A stretch of 64,000 bases of DNA from Bacteroidetes bacterium SW_9_63_38 (GTDB taxonomy: Bacteria > Bacteroidota > Rhodothermia > Rhodothermales > Salinibacteraceae): assembly GCA_003022435.1 (NCBI GenBank), contig PXUA01000006.1, positions 1-64,000 of the forward strand. Reading direction: 5' to 3'. Below are positions 25,626 to 35,146 of the stretch, piece by piece. The notes beneath the pieces were generated by a model. The model was not told the origin of the DNA and did no database searches. It saw only the letters and a program-made list of their open reading frames with translations. Made by a program: the position numbers and the translations under genes. Numbering within the stretch: position 1 is the stretch's first letter; every line of letters begins with the position of its first letter.

Positions 25626-26327
25626 CTACGACAGGCCCACCAGGGAAAGGACGGCGTAGAGCTCCGCGTACGGGGCTACGAGGCCGAGGACAGTGCCCGC
25701 CGTGGCCTGCGCGGCCGTGTGGGCTCGACTCCGCACCCGTGCCCACAGCAACAGCGGCACCAGCACGGCGCCGACGCTGAGGATGAGGCGGCCCCATCCG
25801 GCCGTGCCCAGCAGAGTGCCGGGCACCTGGGTGTGCAGGAAGACCAGTGTGCCGAGGGCGCCGGCCGCCGACGCGCAGTGAATCGAGATTTTCCACCAGC
25901 GCGTGATGCCCATCAGCAGCATCGTGTTGATGAGGTGGCACCCCAGCAGGGCGGCCAGCAGTCCCTGTCCGTGTACGTTGAGGAGGCCGACCACGCCCAG
26001 AGCCAATCCCGCAGCCCCGAGCGACACGAGGAACGGCCCGGTGCGCTTGCGGCGGTCGCGGATTTCGAGAGAGCCGATGGCGCCGCGCCATCGCATCCAG
26101 CCGACGTGGAGGAGGGGCACGGCCCCCAGAAAGAACGCGCCGACGCCGACGCCGAGGGCCACATCTTTCGCTGGAGCGCCCACGTGTGTGAGCGCCAGGC
26201 CGTACACCAGCGGCGGGAAGACGAGCGGATTCACGACGTAGCTCACGATCGCAGCGACGACGAGTCCAGTTCCCGCCGGGGCCTCGACGCTGGACGAGGA
26301 GGCCAGGGCGGACGACTCAGACGGCAT
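25626..26327 (-). CDS. PAP2-like integral membrane protein
   Basis: 233-residue protein with about six hydrophobic helices. It resembles the Bacteroidota PAP2-related proteins: a FPPLVYGL start after a short N-terminus, a charged loop EIRDRRKRTGPFL, then KISIHCASAAGALGTL and a late RVRSRAHTAAQATAGTVLGL, which correspond to the conserved K-S-H and R-H positions of lipid phosphatases. It may act on lipid phosphates or undecaprenyl phosphate. The start at 26327 was chosen to remove a non-hydrophobic, unrelated upstream extension. Family membership is moderately certain. Confidence 0.65.
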   Translation of the reverse strand: MPSESSALASSSSVEAPAGTGLVVAAIVSYVVNPLVFPPLVYGLALTHVGAPAKDVALGVGVGAFFLGAVPLLHVGWMRWRGAIGSLEIRDRRKRTGPFLVSLGAAGLALGVVGLLNVHGQGLLAALLGCHLINTMLLMGITRWWKISIHCASAAGALGTLVFLHTQVPGTLLGTAGWGRLILSVGAVLVPLLLWARVRSRAHTAAQATAGTVLGLVAPYAELYAVLSLVGLS

Positions 26328-26740
26328 ATCGAATCGGGGGAAGGGCGAGAAGGAGCGAAGGTCCGCTCGGTGCGAGGACATCGAGATCCATGAGAAGAAC
26401 GACAGCCTCGTCGGGATGATTCCCGGGGAGGAGGTGGAGCGGCGTGGAGGCATCCGCGCGTTTCCCCGTAGAACCCGTCATCGATAACACCAAGGAGCAT
26501 GTGTGCAAGACGCGGTGAACGAGACCTGACAGGTCGTTCCAGTATCTCTTTCACCGCTTCGCACATCGCTACTCATCGAAGTGATCTCCGCCGGGCCGTC
26601 GCGATGGCACAGCCGCTCCGGGAGATCCGGTGCAGAGCACACGTCAGTGTCAGGGCGCCGACGGCCTCCACCGCTCCGTCGACGCGAAACACAAAAGCGC
26701 GCCAACGCACAACGCGAAACGCAAAACGCCCGACGCAAAA
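26328..26740. other. intergenic region with ACGC-rich low-complexity repeat
   Basis: About 410 bp between proS and the PAP2-like gene, both on the minus strand. At 26685-26735, just after the proS stop, is a degenerate repeat with the words ACGCGAAAC, AACGCACAACGCG and AAACGCAAAACGC. Similar AACGC or CACGCAA words occur at other 3' ends in this window. No gene is supported. Confidence 0.5.
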
Positions 26741-28216
26741 TCAGTACGCCTGCGCGAAGAGCACGCGGCCTTCCGACGGCTCGCCGGTGACCATGTCTTC
26801 GCCGGGATCGTCCTCGTCGCGGTCGAAGGGGATGAGCCGGATCGTGGCGGAGGTCTCCTCCTGAATGCGGGCCTCCGTCTCCTCGGTGCCGTCCCAGTGG
26901 GCCCACACGAAGCCGCCCTCCTCGTTGATGACCTCCTTGAAGGCGTCGTAGTCGTCCACGACGTGGGTGTAGGTCTCCTGTCGTTCCTGGGCCTGGTCGT
27001 ACAGATTCTGCTGCACGTCGTCGAGGAGGTCCTCCACGTGATCCACGACGCCGTCCTGCGGCACCGTTTCTTTCTCCTGCGTGTCGCGGCGCGCCACCTC
27101 CACCACGTCGTTGCCGAGGTCGCGCGGGCCGAGGGCCAGCCGCACCGGCACACCCCGCAGCTCGTGCTCGGTGAAGCGCCAGCCCGGGCTTTCCGTCTGG
27201 TCGTCGTCCATCTTCACGCGGATGCCTCGGTCCTCCAACTCTTCCTGCATATGCTCACAGACTGGCAGCACGTCCCCCTCCTGCTCGTCGTCGAAGTAGA
27301 TGGGCACGATCACGACCTGGTGCGGCGCCAGCTTGGGCGGCAGCACGAGGCCTTGGTCGTCGGAGTGCGTCATGATGAGGGCCCCGATGAGACGGGTCGA
27401 GACGCCCCACGAGGTCGCCCAGACGTGCGTTTCCTCGTTGTTTTCGTCGGTGAAGGTGCAGTCGAACGCCTTCGCGAAGTTCTGGCCGAGGAAGTGGCTG
27501 GTCCCGGCCTGGAGGGCCTTGCCGTCCTGCATCAGCGCCTCAATGCAGTAGGTGTTCACGGCGCCCGGGAACCGCTCGCGTTCCGACTTGCGGCCCTTGC
27601 GGACCGGCATCGCCATGTACTCTTCGGCGAACGTCTCGTACACGTCGAGCATGCGCTCGGCCTCGTCCACGGCCGCGTCCTTCGTGGCGTGGGCGGTGTG
27701 GCCCTCCTGCCACAAAAACTCGGCGGTGCGGAGGAAGAGGCGCGTGCGCATCTCCCAGCGGACGACGTTGGCCCATTGGTTGTACAGCAGCGGCAGGTCG
27801 CGGTACGACTGGATCCACTTGCTGTACGTGTCCCAGATGAGGGTCTCGGAGGTGGGACGCACGATATAGTTCTCCCCGAGCTCCGATTCCGGGTCCGGAA
27901 TCAGGTCGCCCTCCTCGTCGGTCTTCAGGCGCGAGTGAGTGACCACGGCGCACTCCTTGGCGAAGCCCTCCACGTGCTCGGCCTCCCGCTCCAGAAAGCG
28001 TTCCGGAATAAAGAGCGGGAAGTAGAAGTTCTCGTGGCCCGTGTCCTTGAACATCTGGTCCAACTGGTCGCGCATGTTTTCCCAGAGGGCCATGCCGTTG
28101 GGCTTGATGATCATGCATCCGCGGGCAGGGGAGTTTTCGGCCAGCTGGCCGTTGCGGACCACGTCCTGATACCACTGCGCGTAATCGTCGTCGCGAGGGG
28201 TGACTGCGTCTGCCAT
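26741..28216 (-). CDS. proS: prolyl-tRNA synthetase, archaeal/eukaryotic type
   Basis: 491-residue class II synthetase charging tRNA-Pro. Motif 2 is visible as [26 protein letters not shown] and motif 3 as [17 protein letters not shown]; the anticodon-binding domain follows. The protein ends in a C-terminal tyrosine (RVLFAQAY), a hallmark of the type-3 enzymes that lack the bacterial editing insertion. The C-terminal domain, which in several relatives carries a four-cysteine zinc site, has no such cysteines here ([13 protein letters not shown] and EDMVTGEP). It is divergent from the RS-repeat lipoprotein gene. Confidence 0.97.
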   Translation of the reverse strand: MADAVTPRDDDYAQWYQDVVRNGQLAENSPARGCMIIKPNGMALWENMRDQLDQMFKDTGHENFYFPLFIPERFLEREAEHVEGFAKECAVVTHSRLKTDEEGDLIPDPESELGENYIVRPTSETLIWDTYSKWIQSYRDLPLLYNQWANVVRWEMRTRLFLRTAEFLWQEGHTAHATKDAAVDEAERMLDVYETFAEEYMAMPVRKGRKSERERFPGAVNTYCIEALMQDGKALQAGTSHFLGQNFAKAFDCTFTDENNEETHVWATSWGVSTRLIGALIMTHSDDQGLVLPPKLAPHQVVIVPIYFDDEQEGDVLPVCEHMQEELEDRGIRVKMDDDQTESPGWRFTEHELRGVPVRLALGPRDLGNDVVEVARRDTQEKETVPQDGVVDHVEDLLDDVQQNLYDQAQERQETYTHVVDDYDAFKEVINEEGGFVWAHWDGTEETEARIQEETSATIRLIPFDRDEDDPGEDMVTGEPSEGRVLFAQAY

Positions 28217-28504
28217 GTTCGGGAAGAAAAGGAGGTCTAGAAGAAAAATGACGAACCGGCGGGAGAGGCCGACCGACCAGCGACCAGTCGGCCCGGCGGC
28301 ACCTAGCCGTTACTTTTGGCGGGCCGCTCACGGCTCACTGAATGACACGCGTTGTGTATGCAAGAGCACGTACGACGCGCAATATACCCGGCCTGGAAGG
28401 AAGTTCAAAGGGGCGGTTTTTGGAGAAGCCCAAACTTTTTGGTTCTGTGCAGCGTTTAACACGTGCGCACATTCTCACAAATCCGTCGAGCCGAGGGAGC
28501 ACCC

Positions 28505-29632
28505 ATGTATACGAACCGACACACACGTCACTCACAGGTTGGGGAGACAATCGGGCTCCTTCTCATCGTCGGCGGGCTTCTGATGGGACTGACGGGCTGT
28601 TATACGCAGCTCCAGACGGCCGATACGTCGTCCCCGCGGGCGGAGCAATCGGAGCCGTCGGCCCAGGAAGAGACGACAGCCGACGAGCCGACCTACGCCG
28701 ACGAGTACCGCCGCGAGAACCGGCGGACGGGCTACGACGACGGCGTGGGTGTGGCCTACGACAACGGCGGCTTCCGGGACTACCGGTACGAGTATGGGTA
28801 CACGTACCAGTACAAATACAAGTACGGGGCGCCCTCCCGGTATCGGGATCATTACCACTACGACGGGTGGTACTACGACTCCTTCTACGACGCGCATGCC
28901 TACGACCCGTTTTACGCCCACCACCCGTATCCCAGCTCTCGCGTGCGTTTCAGCGTGACGTTCCACGCCGGCTCGCCGTACTACCATCACCGGCCCTACT
29001 ACGCCCGGCACTATTACCACCACGGGTACTCGTACGGTCCCCGACGCGCGAATTACTACTGGGATGTATATTACTCCGGGACCGGGAAGTCTCACTCCGG
29101 CGGGGTGAATGCTGGAGATGCCTCTGGAAGCTCACGGACTTATCGACCGAGGGGGGCTACGATGGGACGGGGGACAAAAACACCTGGTGCGACGACCCGA
29201 GCACGAAGCTCCCAATCAGAATCCTCTCAGGGACGCATCGGGCGGTCGCGTGCGTCCGACGACTACGGACGCACGACGCGAACCCGAAGCCGTGCGGCAG
29301 ATACGGAGCGGACTCGATCGACATCTCGAACGCGGAGCCGTGCTGACGTGGAGCGGGGGCGGTCCCCCTCTCGGACCCGAAGCCGGTCGTCCGATGGAGA
29401 ATGGAGTCGGTCCACACGGACGCGAAGTCGTTCCTCCGATGATGGGCGCTACGACGCTCCTGCTCGAACCCGGAGTCGCTCGTCTCGCAGCGACCGAAAC
29501 CGGTCTACGACCCGAACGCGAAGCCGGTCCTCAGACAATGAGCGGTCCCGATCGAAATCCCGGACCCGAAGCCGGTCGTCCGACGATAACGAGAGCCGGT
29601 CGCGTTCTCGAACACGGAGCCGATCGGATTGA
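28505..29632 (+). CDS. lipoprotein with Tyr/His-rich core and Arg-Ser repeat tail
   Basis: 375-residue predicted lipoprotein of unknown function. Signal segment GLLLIVGGLLMGLTGC gives lipidated Cys32. Residues 75-195 are extremely rich in Tyr, His, Arg, Asp and Gly, with tracts such as YRYEYGYTYQYKYKYG and YYHHRPYYARHYYHHGY. From about 255 to the end are roughly eight imperfect 15-16-residue repeats built on RTRSRSSD, giving a strongly basic RS-type tail. This is unusual among the acidic proteins of this genome. The repeats differ at synonymous codon positions, suggesting selection on the amino-acid sequence. The start at 28505 fits the signal peptide. Possible roles such as DNA, polyanion or metal binding at the cell surface are speculation. 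Confidence 0.8.
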   Translation: MYTNRHTRHSQVGETIGLLLIVGGLLMGLTGCYTQLQTADTSSPRAEQSEPSAQEETTADEPTYADEYRRENRRTGYDDGVGVAYDNGGFRDYRYEYGYTYQYKYKYGAPSRYRDHYHYDGWYYDSFYDAHAYDPFYAHHPYPSSRVRFSVTFHAGSPYYHHRPYYARHYYHHGYSYGPRRANYYWDVYYSGTGKSHSGGVNAGDASGSSRTYRPRGATMGRGTKTPGATTRARSSQSESSQGRIGRSRASDDYGRTTRTRSRAADTERTRSTSRTRSRADVERGRSPSRTRSRSSDGEWSRSTRTRSRSSDDGRYDAPARTRSRSSRSDRNRSTTRTRSRSSDNERSRSKSRTRSRSSDDNESRSRSRTRSRSD

Positions 29633-29726
29633 GAATTGGGGGCGGCGATGAGCGTGCGTTCCGATTTTCTGCTCGGCCGCGTCGACAGAATGGGTGTTTC
29701 GTTTGTCTGTGATCCCTATGTATTGC

Positions 29727-31334
29727 ATGATCGCTTCCCGGTTGCTTCGGACCGCCCTATTGGTGATATGTCTGGGCGTCGTACTCTTCGGATCAGTCTC
29801 GTCCGCCTCGGGGCAGGTGCTGGACGACGTGATTCGGTACTCACAGCGGTTTCCGGCTCCATCTGGCCCTGTGATGGGCACGGCGGGGGCTGGACTCATG
29901 GCCGGACGGGAAGAGCTTGGAACACTCGTCGGGAATCCGGCCGGGCTGGGATGGATGTCGACGTCTATGGTCGGCGGGGACTTTGCGGCGCAGCGAGCCC
30001 GCAACAATTCTCGGTTTCTGACACCGGACGATAACGCGACCGCCGAACGGACGGCAAGCGACTATCGACTGGGACGCCTTGGCGGAGCGTACGTCTTTCC
30101 CACCGAGCAAGGTTCTGCTGTGATTGGGGTGGCATATCACCAGATCAATACCTACGAGCGGGGCTTTGACGTGGCAGGCACGAACGCCTCGAACTCGATT
30201 ACCCCCACGTTTCTTCCGAGTAGCGCCGGCTTCTCGGCGGAAGAAGTGGAAGAAGACGGTGTCTACAACCTTGCGTTCGACAGGGTGCGCTCGCGCATCG
30301 CATACGATGCTGGGGCGATTCGATTTTCGTCGTCGGACTTTGAAGGCGGAAACTTTCCGTTTGCTGAAGCCGCTACTCCCGGAGGGGGCCAGACGATTCA
30401 ACAGCAGGACGATGTCTTTGAGTCCGGCCAGATGAATGAAATCAATATTGGAGGGGCGGTTGAGGTAGCGCCCGGGGTAATGGTAGGAGGTGGTCTGAAT
30501 ATTGCCTTCGGCTCGTACCGGTTCGAGCGTTTCTACCGGGAAACCGACCTGCGAAGCGTAAACAGCCGGTCCCAGCTTAATGACACTTACTCTCCGGATG
30601 GAACTGATCTGGAGGGGTTCAAGGAGCTTCGGTTTGAGAGGCGTATCGATACCGACCTAAGCGGGGCGAACTTCCGTATGGGAGTCTCCGCTGAACTCAC
30701 CGATGGGCTTCGATCAGGACTGCTGATCGAGTCGCCGACCTGGTACAGTGTTACCGAGGTGTTCGGTGCCCGAATCGAAACCGCGTTCGACTGTAACGGT
30801 CAGGGCTGTGATCCGAATGGGGTGCCCGGTCTTTCCAGCGGCTCGCTGACCGGCAACGAGTTCGAGTATCGCCTCCAAACTCCCTGGCGAATTGGTGCCG
30901 GCCTACAGTACACGCAGTCCGGGTTGATGATTGCCGCGGATGTGGAGTTTGTCGACTGGACCCAAACAAGCGTAACCGCCGACAATGAGTCCTTCAGTGA
31001 GCTCAATCGGGAGATTCGAGCACTCGACGCGACGGTGAATGCGAGTGCCGGGATTGAATATGCCTTCGACCAGGTTGCGGTGCGGGGCGGGGCGGCCTAC
31101 CGACCGGACGCGCGCGGAGAATCTTTCTCGGATGTCAACGGAGAGTCAACAGACCGTAACCGGCTGTTTTTCTCTGCGGGCGTGAGTTATACGCCCACCG
31201 AGACGTTTGCGTTGCACCTGAACTGGCTTCAAGAGCGGGTCGATGATCAGTCGGCCTCCTACGACGGAGGGCCGTCGATCCGTGAGCAGCTCCAGCGCAA
31301 TCGCTTCGTGCTTGGCATGACGTTCCGGTTCTGA
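29727..31334 (+). CDS. OMPP1/FadL/TodX-type outer-membrane protein
   Basis: 535-residue beta-barrel protein. Signal peptide IASRLLRTALLVICLGVVLFGSVSSASG is followed by an N-terminal hatch-like region GTAGAGLMAGREELGTLVGNPAGLGW, the FadL family motif for hydrophobic-compound channels (NPAG). Alternating barrel strands end in FVLGMTFRF with terminal Phe. It probably takes up hydrophobic compounds across the outer membrane. ATG codons at 29718 and 29727 both give a signal peptide; the second gives the cleaner one. It follows the RS-repeat lipoprotein after 94 bp on the same strand. Confidence 0.85.
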   Translation: MIASRLLRTALLVICLGVVLFGSVSSASGQVLDDVIRYSQRFPAPSGPVMGTAGAGLMAGREELGTLVGNPAGLGWMSTSMVGGDFAAQRARNNSRFLTPDDNATAERTASDYRLGRLGGAYVFPTEQGSAVIGVAYHQINTYERGFDVAGTNASNSITPTFLPSSAGFSAEEVEEDGVYNLAFDRVRSRIAYDAGAIRFSSSDFEGGNFPFAEAATPGGGQTIQQQDDVFESGQMNEINIGGAVEVAPGVMVGGGLNIAFGSYRFERFYRETDLRSVNSRSQLNDTYSPDGTDLEGFKELRFERRIDTDLSGANFRMGVSAELTDGLRSGLLIESPTWYSVTEVFGARIETAFDCNGQGCDPNGVPGLSSGSLTGNEFEYRLQTPWRIGAGLQYTQSGLMIAADVEFVDWTQTSVTADNESFSELNREIRALDATVNASAGIEYAFDQVAVRGGAAYRPDARGESFSDVNGESTDRNRLFFSAGVSYTPTETFALHLNWLQERVDDQSASYDGGPSIREQLQRNRFVLGMTFRF

Positions 31335-31513
31335 TGCGTGAATCGTGATGCGGGACGCGGGGGCGTTTACGTATCACGTCCCGTCCTTACTGATCTGTGC
31401 ACGGGTCGATAAACAATACTCTCCGTCTGAGGAGATCTGAGATCTACAGGACCGTGTTTTGTTGTCAGCGGAGGTCGCCTTTACGAACCCATTCACGTAT
31501 CAGTGGTCACGCG

Positions 31514-32536
31514 TCACTTTCTCCGCTTATCGAGCATTCGGTGGTACTCCTCGGCGGCGCGGTTGTGCTCGCGCAGGGTGCGGCTGAAGGTGTGCCCGCC
31601 GCTGCCGTCGGCCGCAAAGTAGAAGTACTCGTGTTGCCCGGGCGCAACGGCGGCCCGCAGGGAGGTCGGAGACGGGTTTGTGATGGGGCCGGGCGGCAGA
31701 CCGCTGTTTTTGTAGGTGTTGTAGGGGTGGTCAATTTCCAGGTCCCGGTAGAGCACGCGGCCCGTGCGCTCGCCCTCCGTCTGGAGGAGCACGTACTGGA
31801 TGGTGGGGTCGGCCTGCAGGTGCCAGCCTTCCCGGAGTCGGTTGACGTACACGCCGGCAATGGTGGGTTTCTCCGCGTCGTGAATGGCTTCCCACTCCAC
31901 GATGGAGGCGAGCGTCACCACCTCCTGTTTCGTAAAGCCGAGGCTGTCGGCCCCTGCTTTGAGGTGTTGGGCGTAGTACCGATCGAACGACTCCTTGATG
32001 CGACGCACGACCGTGCGGGCGGGCGTCTGCCAGTAGAACTCGTATGTCTCCGGCAGCATGTAGCCGAAGAGGCGACCGGGCGCAGTGCCGAGCTCGCGGG
32101 CGAGAGCGGTGTCGCGAAGTGCTGCGTGGGCGGCCGCGGAATCGAGCTTCAGGCGCCTCGCGACGGCGTGGGCGATGTGGGAGGAGCGGGAGCCGGGGGG
32201 GATCGTCACGCGGATCGGCGTCTGGAGCCCGCGCCGCAGCATGTCGAGCAGGTGGTAATTGGAGCGAGCGCCCTCCACGTCGTAGTGGCCGGCTTTGAGT
32301 TGGGCGCCCCAGCCCGTCATCCGCCCAACGAAGCGAAAAGTGGCGGGTGACACCAGAACGTGCTCGGTTTGCAGCGTATCGATCGCCTGCTCCAGCGTAG
32401 CGTCCTCGGGTAGGACAAAGTCGCGAGAGCCGTCGTACGGGGCCGTGTTGGGAGCAAAGAGAAGTGCCCCTCCGACCCCGGTGCCCAGCCCGGCCAGGAG
32501 CAGGACGAGGAACGCGGGGACGTAGGTCGTGCGCAT
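31514..32536 (-). CDS. mltG: endolytic murein transglycosylase MltG
   Basis: 340-residue inner-membrane YceG-family protein that cuts nascent glycan strands to terminate their growth. An N-terminal membrane helix (about 6-28) is followed by a LysM-like region (DFVLPEDATLEQAIDTL, VTIPPGSRSSHIA) and the catalytic domain. The catalytic glutamate is Glu214 in LASIVEWEA. The conserved blocks EGWHLQADPTIQYVL, YNTYKNSGLPPGPITNPS and YFYFAADGSGGHTFSRTLREHN follow. Its length matches the family. It is followed upstream by the SGNH hydrolase and tsaD genes on the same strand. Confidence 0.96.
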   Translation of the reverse strand: MRTTYVPAFLVLLLAGLGTGVGGALLFAPNTAPYDGSRDFVLPEDATLEQAIDTLQTEHVLVSPATFRFVGRMTGWGAQLKAGHYDVEGARSNYHLLDMLRRGLQTPIRVTIPPGSRSSHIAHAVARRLKLDSAAAHAALRDTALARELGTAPGRLFGYMLPETYEFYWQTPARTVVRRIKESFDRYYAQHLKAGADSLGFTKQEVVTLASIVEWEAIHDAEKPTIAGVYVNRLREGWHLQADPTIQYVLLQTEGERTGRVLYRDLEIDHPYNTYKNSGLPPGPITNPSPTSLRAAVAPGQHEYFYFAADGSGGHTFSRTLREHNRAAEEYHRMLDKRRK

Positions 32537-32581
32537 GGTCGTTATGGAGTTGCAGAGAAAGCAGCCGCCGAGGACCGAAAA

Positions 32582-33232
32582 CTAGTCCAACTGCTCCCGA
32601 AACGCGGAGAGCCAGGCCTGAGCCATGCGGTGATGGCCCGCCGGGGTGGGATGCACCCCGTCGTCGGCCCAGTACGGCCCCGGGGCTTCGTCCAACGCCT
32701 CGTCGAAGACCGACTGGTACGGAATCCAGGCCGCCCCGACATCGTCCGCGACGCGTCGGGCGGCGGCCTGGTAGGGCCGAAGTTCCGCGCGCCAGCGATC
32801 ATCGACCGCCGTGCCGCCGGTAAGAAAGAACGGCTCACCCAGCAGCAGCGTTACGTCCGGCAGGGCCGTGCGGGTTCGGTTGAGGAGAGCGCGGTAGGTG
32901 TCCTCGTACTGCGCCGGGGTGCCGTCGTGATCCCCGGAGCGGCGGTACCAGTAGTCGTTGACGCCCACCAGAATGCTGAGCACGTCCGGCGACAGGGACA
33001 GTGTGTCCGCGTCCCATCGGGCGGCGAGGTCGGTGACCTTGTCGCCGCCGACTCCGCGGTTGTGACAGACCCAGCCCACGCCCGGCTGTTCGCTCAAAAC
33101 GGCCGAGGCGGCCAGGACGGCGTAGCCGCTGCCCAGGCTGTGAGGGTGGTTTGGGGCGGCCTCCCGGCGCTGGCGGCCTGCATCCGTGATCGAATCGCCC
33201 TGAAAGAGCAACACGCGACGGTCGGATGGCAT
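32582..33232 (-). CDS. SGNH/GDSL-family hydrolase
   Basis: 216-residue esterase/lipase-like protein with all four SGNH blocks: block I FQGDSITDAG with the nucleophilic Ser, block II NRGVGGDKV with Gly, block III VGVNDYW with Asn, and block V DGVHPTPAGH with Asp and His. No signal peptide at the chosen start, so it is probably cytoplasmic. It may act as an acyl or acetyl esterase; the substrate is unknown. The ATG at 33232 places the first strand right before block I. Confidence 0.88.
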   Translation of the reverse strand: MPSDRRVLLFQGDSITDAGRQRREAAPNHPHSLGSGYAVLAASAVLSEQPGVGWVCHNRGVGGDKVTDLAARWDADTLSLSPDVLSILVGVNDYWYRRSGDHDGTPAQYEDTYRALLNRTRTALPDVTLLLGEPFFLTGGTAVDDRWRAELRPYQAAARRVADDVGAAWIPYQSVFDEALDEAPGPYWADDGVHPTPAGHHRMAQAWLSAFREQLD

Positions 33233-33313
33233 GGCAACGACAACGTTCTGCAAGAGAGTGCGGCCGCAGGCGAGAATGAGGCGGTGCGGCACTGACGGGA
33301 AGAGGGCGGAGCG

Positions 33314-34321
33314 TCAGTCGAGCGACAGCTGAGGGGCTACGTCCAGGGTCGGGGGCGAGGTCTCCCCGCGGGTGAGGCGCAGGGCGCCCGCCTTCGCGAT
33401 CATGGCCCCGTTGTCCATGCAGTACGAGAGGGCAGGCACCGACACGTCGAAACCGTCCTCATCCCCGGCGGCAGTCACGCGACGGCGCAGTTCGCTGTTG
33501 GCAGCTACGCCCCCAACCACCGCCACGTGCTCGGCCCCCGTTTCGGCCACCCCGCGCCGAACGGCCTCGACGAGCACGTCCACAATGGCGGTCTGGACCG
33601 ACGCACAGAAGTCGGCCCGGTGCTCGCTCAGCAGCCGCTCGCGCTCGGCGTCGGCGTAGTCGCGCAGATGGTAGAGCACCGACGTTTTGAGGCCGCTGAA
33701 CGAGAAGTCGAAATTGTCCAACTGGGCCCGCGGAAAGTCGTGGAACGTCGGGTCCCCGTCGGCGGCGTGGCGGTCGATGGCGGGGCCGCCGGGGTACCCG
33801 AGGCCGAAAAGCTGCGCGATCTTGTCGAACGCTTCGCCGGCGGCATCGTCGCGGGTGCGGCCGAGGACCGTGTGCTGGAGGTCGGGCTCGACGACCACGA
33901 GCTCGGTGTGGCCGCCGCTTACGATGAGGCAGAGGTAGGGCCGAGACGGGGAGGGAGCATCCAGGGCCACTGAGTACAGGTGCCCCTCCAGGTGATTGAC
34001 GCCGATTAGGGGGACGCTCAGTCCGCGCGCAAGCGCCTTCGCGAAGCTGAGGCCCACGATCAGCGAGCCGGGCAGGCCTGGGCCGTGGGTGACGGCCACG
34101 GCGTCGAGGGCGTCGGCGGTCGTGTTGCCCTCATCGAGGGCCGCTTCGACGACCGGCACGATGAAGCGCTGATGGTCGCGGGAGGCCAACTCGGGCACCA
34201 CCCCGCCGTACTCCTCGTGCAGGTCGTGCTGCGAGGACCGGACGCTGGACCGCACGACATTGCCGTCCAGGACGGCAGCGGCCGTGTCGTCACACGAGCT
34301 TTCGATGCCGAGCACGCGCAT
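33314..34321 (-). CDS. tsaD: tRNA N6-adenosine threonylcarbamoyltransferase
   Basis: 335-residue ASKHA-fold enzyme that transfers the threonylcarbamoyl group to A37 of ANN-decoding tRNAs, working with TsaB, TsaE and TsaC. It starts MRVLGIESSCDDTAAAV. Metal-binding histidines are in VNHLEGHLYS. Nucleotide-binding blocks are LIVSGGHTEL, GRTRDDAAGEAFDK and VVGGVAANSELR. The start at 34321 matches the universal family N-terminus. Confidence 0.97.
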   Translation of the reverse strand: MRVLGIESSCDDTAAAVLDGNVVRSSVRSSQHDLHEEYGGVVPELASRDHQRFIVPVVEAALDEGNTTADALDAVAVTHGPGLPGSLIVGLSFAKALARGLSVPLIGVNHLEGHLYSVALDAPSPSRPYLCLIVSGGHTELVVVEPDLQHTVLGRTRDDAAGEAFDKIAQLFGLGYPGGPAIDRHAADGDPTFHDFPRAQLDNFDFSFSGLKTSVLYHLRDYADAERERLLSEHRADFCASVQTAIVDVLVEAVRRGVAETGAEHVAVVGGVAANSELRRRVTAAGDEDGFDVSVPALSYCMDNGAMIAKAGALRLTRGETSPPTLDVAPQLSLD

Positions 34322-34521
34322 GCGGGACACAGGACGATTGACGGAAGGGAAGACGGGGAAGAATATCCGCAGCGAAGCACTCTCACGGGCAGGGCAGGTC
34401 CTGGATCCGGCCCCCGCGTCAAGTGCGAACAAAATGAGGGCTGCAAGGTATTGTGTGACGACGAGCACCGTTCCCCTTTTAGGATCCGAACATCCTTCCA
34501 CACAGACGCCCGACGGCCCTC

Positions 34522-35046
34522 ATGCGCACCTCGTTCCTGCTCCTGTGTTTCGTGCTTATGCTGAGCCTGACCGTCCCGGCGGAGGCGCAATTCCGCGAGA
34601 CGGCCCAGCGCAGCCAGTCGGTCCGGACGCAGCTATACGACTCCGGATCGGCAGGCACCAATGCCTTCGACGCCCTGTTCGGGGACAACTTCCGGATGGG
34701 ACACAGCTACGAGGCCTCGTTCTCGTCCTTCGGCGGGCAGTCGGCGTCGAGGGGCATGTACACCAACACGATGATGTGGCAGTTCAACTCCGACTGGGCC
34801 GCCCGGATGGACGTGAGCGTGTCGCACCCCTTCACGCAGGGAGGCAATGGGGCGTTCGGCAGTCAGGAGACACAGGTCTTTCTCCGGAACGCCGAGGTGG
34901 CGTACAAGCCGTCCGATCAGTTCCAGGTTCGCTTCCAGGTGCGCCAGAGTCCGTACGGCCGCTACGCGAGTCCCTACGGCTTTGCCCCGAACTCCCACAG
35001 CGGCTTTCGCCCAACCCCGACCGGGGATCTCTTCTGGAAAAATTAG
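34522..35046 (+). CDS. secreted hypothetical protein, barrel-like
   Basis: 174-residue protein with a clear signal peptide (RTSFLLLCFVLMLSLTVPAEAQ). The mature part is rich in aromatic and polar residues with alternating strands (SYEASFSSFGG, TNTMMWQFNSDWAARMDVSVSHPF, NAEVAYKPSDQFQVRFQVRQSPYG), as seen in small outer-membrane-associated proteins. I do not recognise a named family. It precedes the LytR_C protein by 100 bp on the same strand. Confidence 0.7.
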   Translation: MRTSFLLLCFVLMLSLTVPAEAQFRETAQRSQSVRTQLYDSGSAGTNAFDALFGDNFRMGHSYEASFSSFGGQSASRGMYTNTMMWQFNSDWAARMDVSVSHPFTQGGNGAFGSQETQVFLRNAEVAYKPSDQFQVRFQVRQSPYGRYASPYGFAPNSHSGFRPTPTGDLFWKN

Positions 35047-35146
35047 CGCGCCGGGCCGCCGACGGGCATCTCGCAGCGTTGGAGCGCGGCATGCCCAGAC
35101 GCATGTCGCGCTTTTGCATTGGTCGGACCGTCGCTCACAATCGTCT

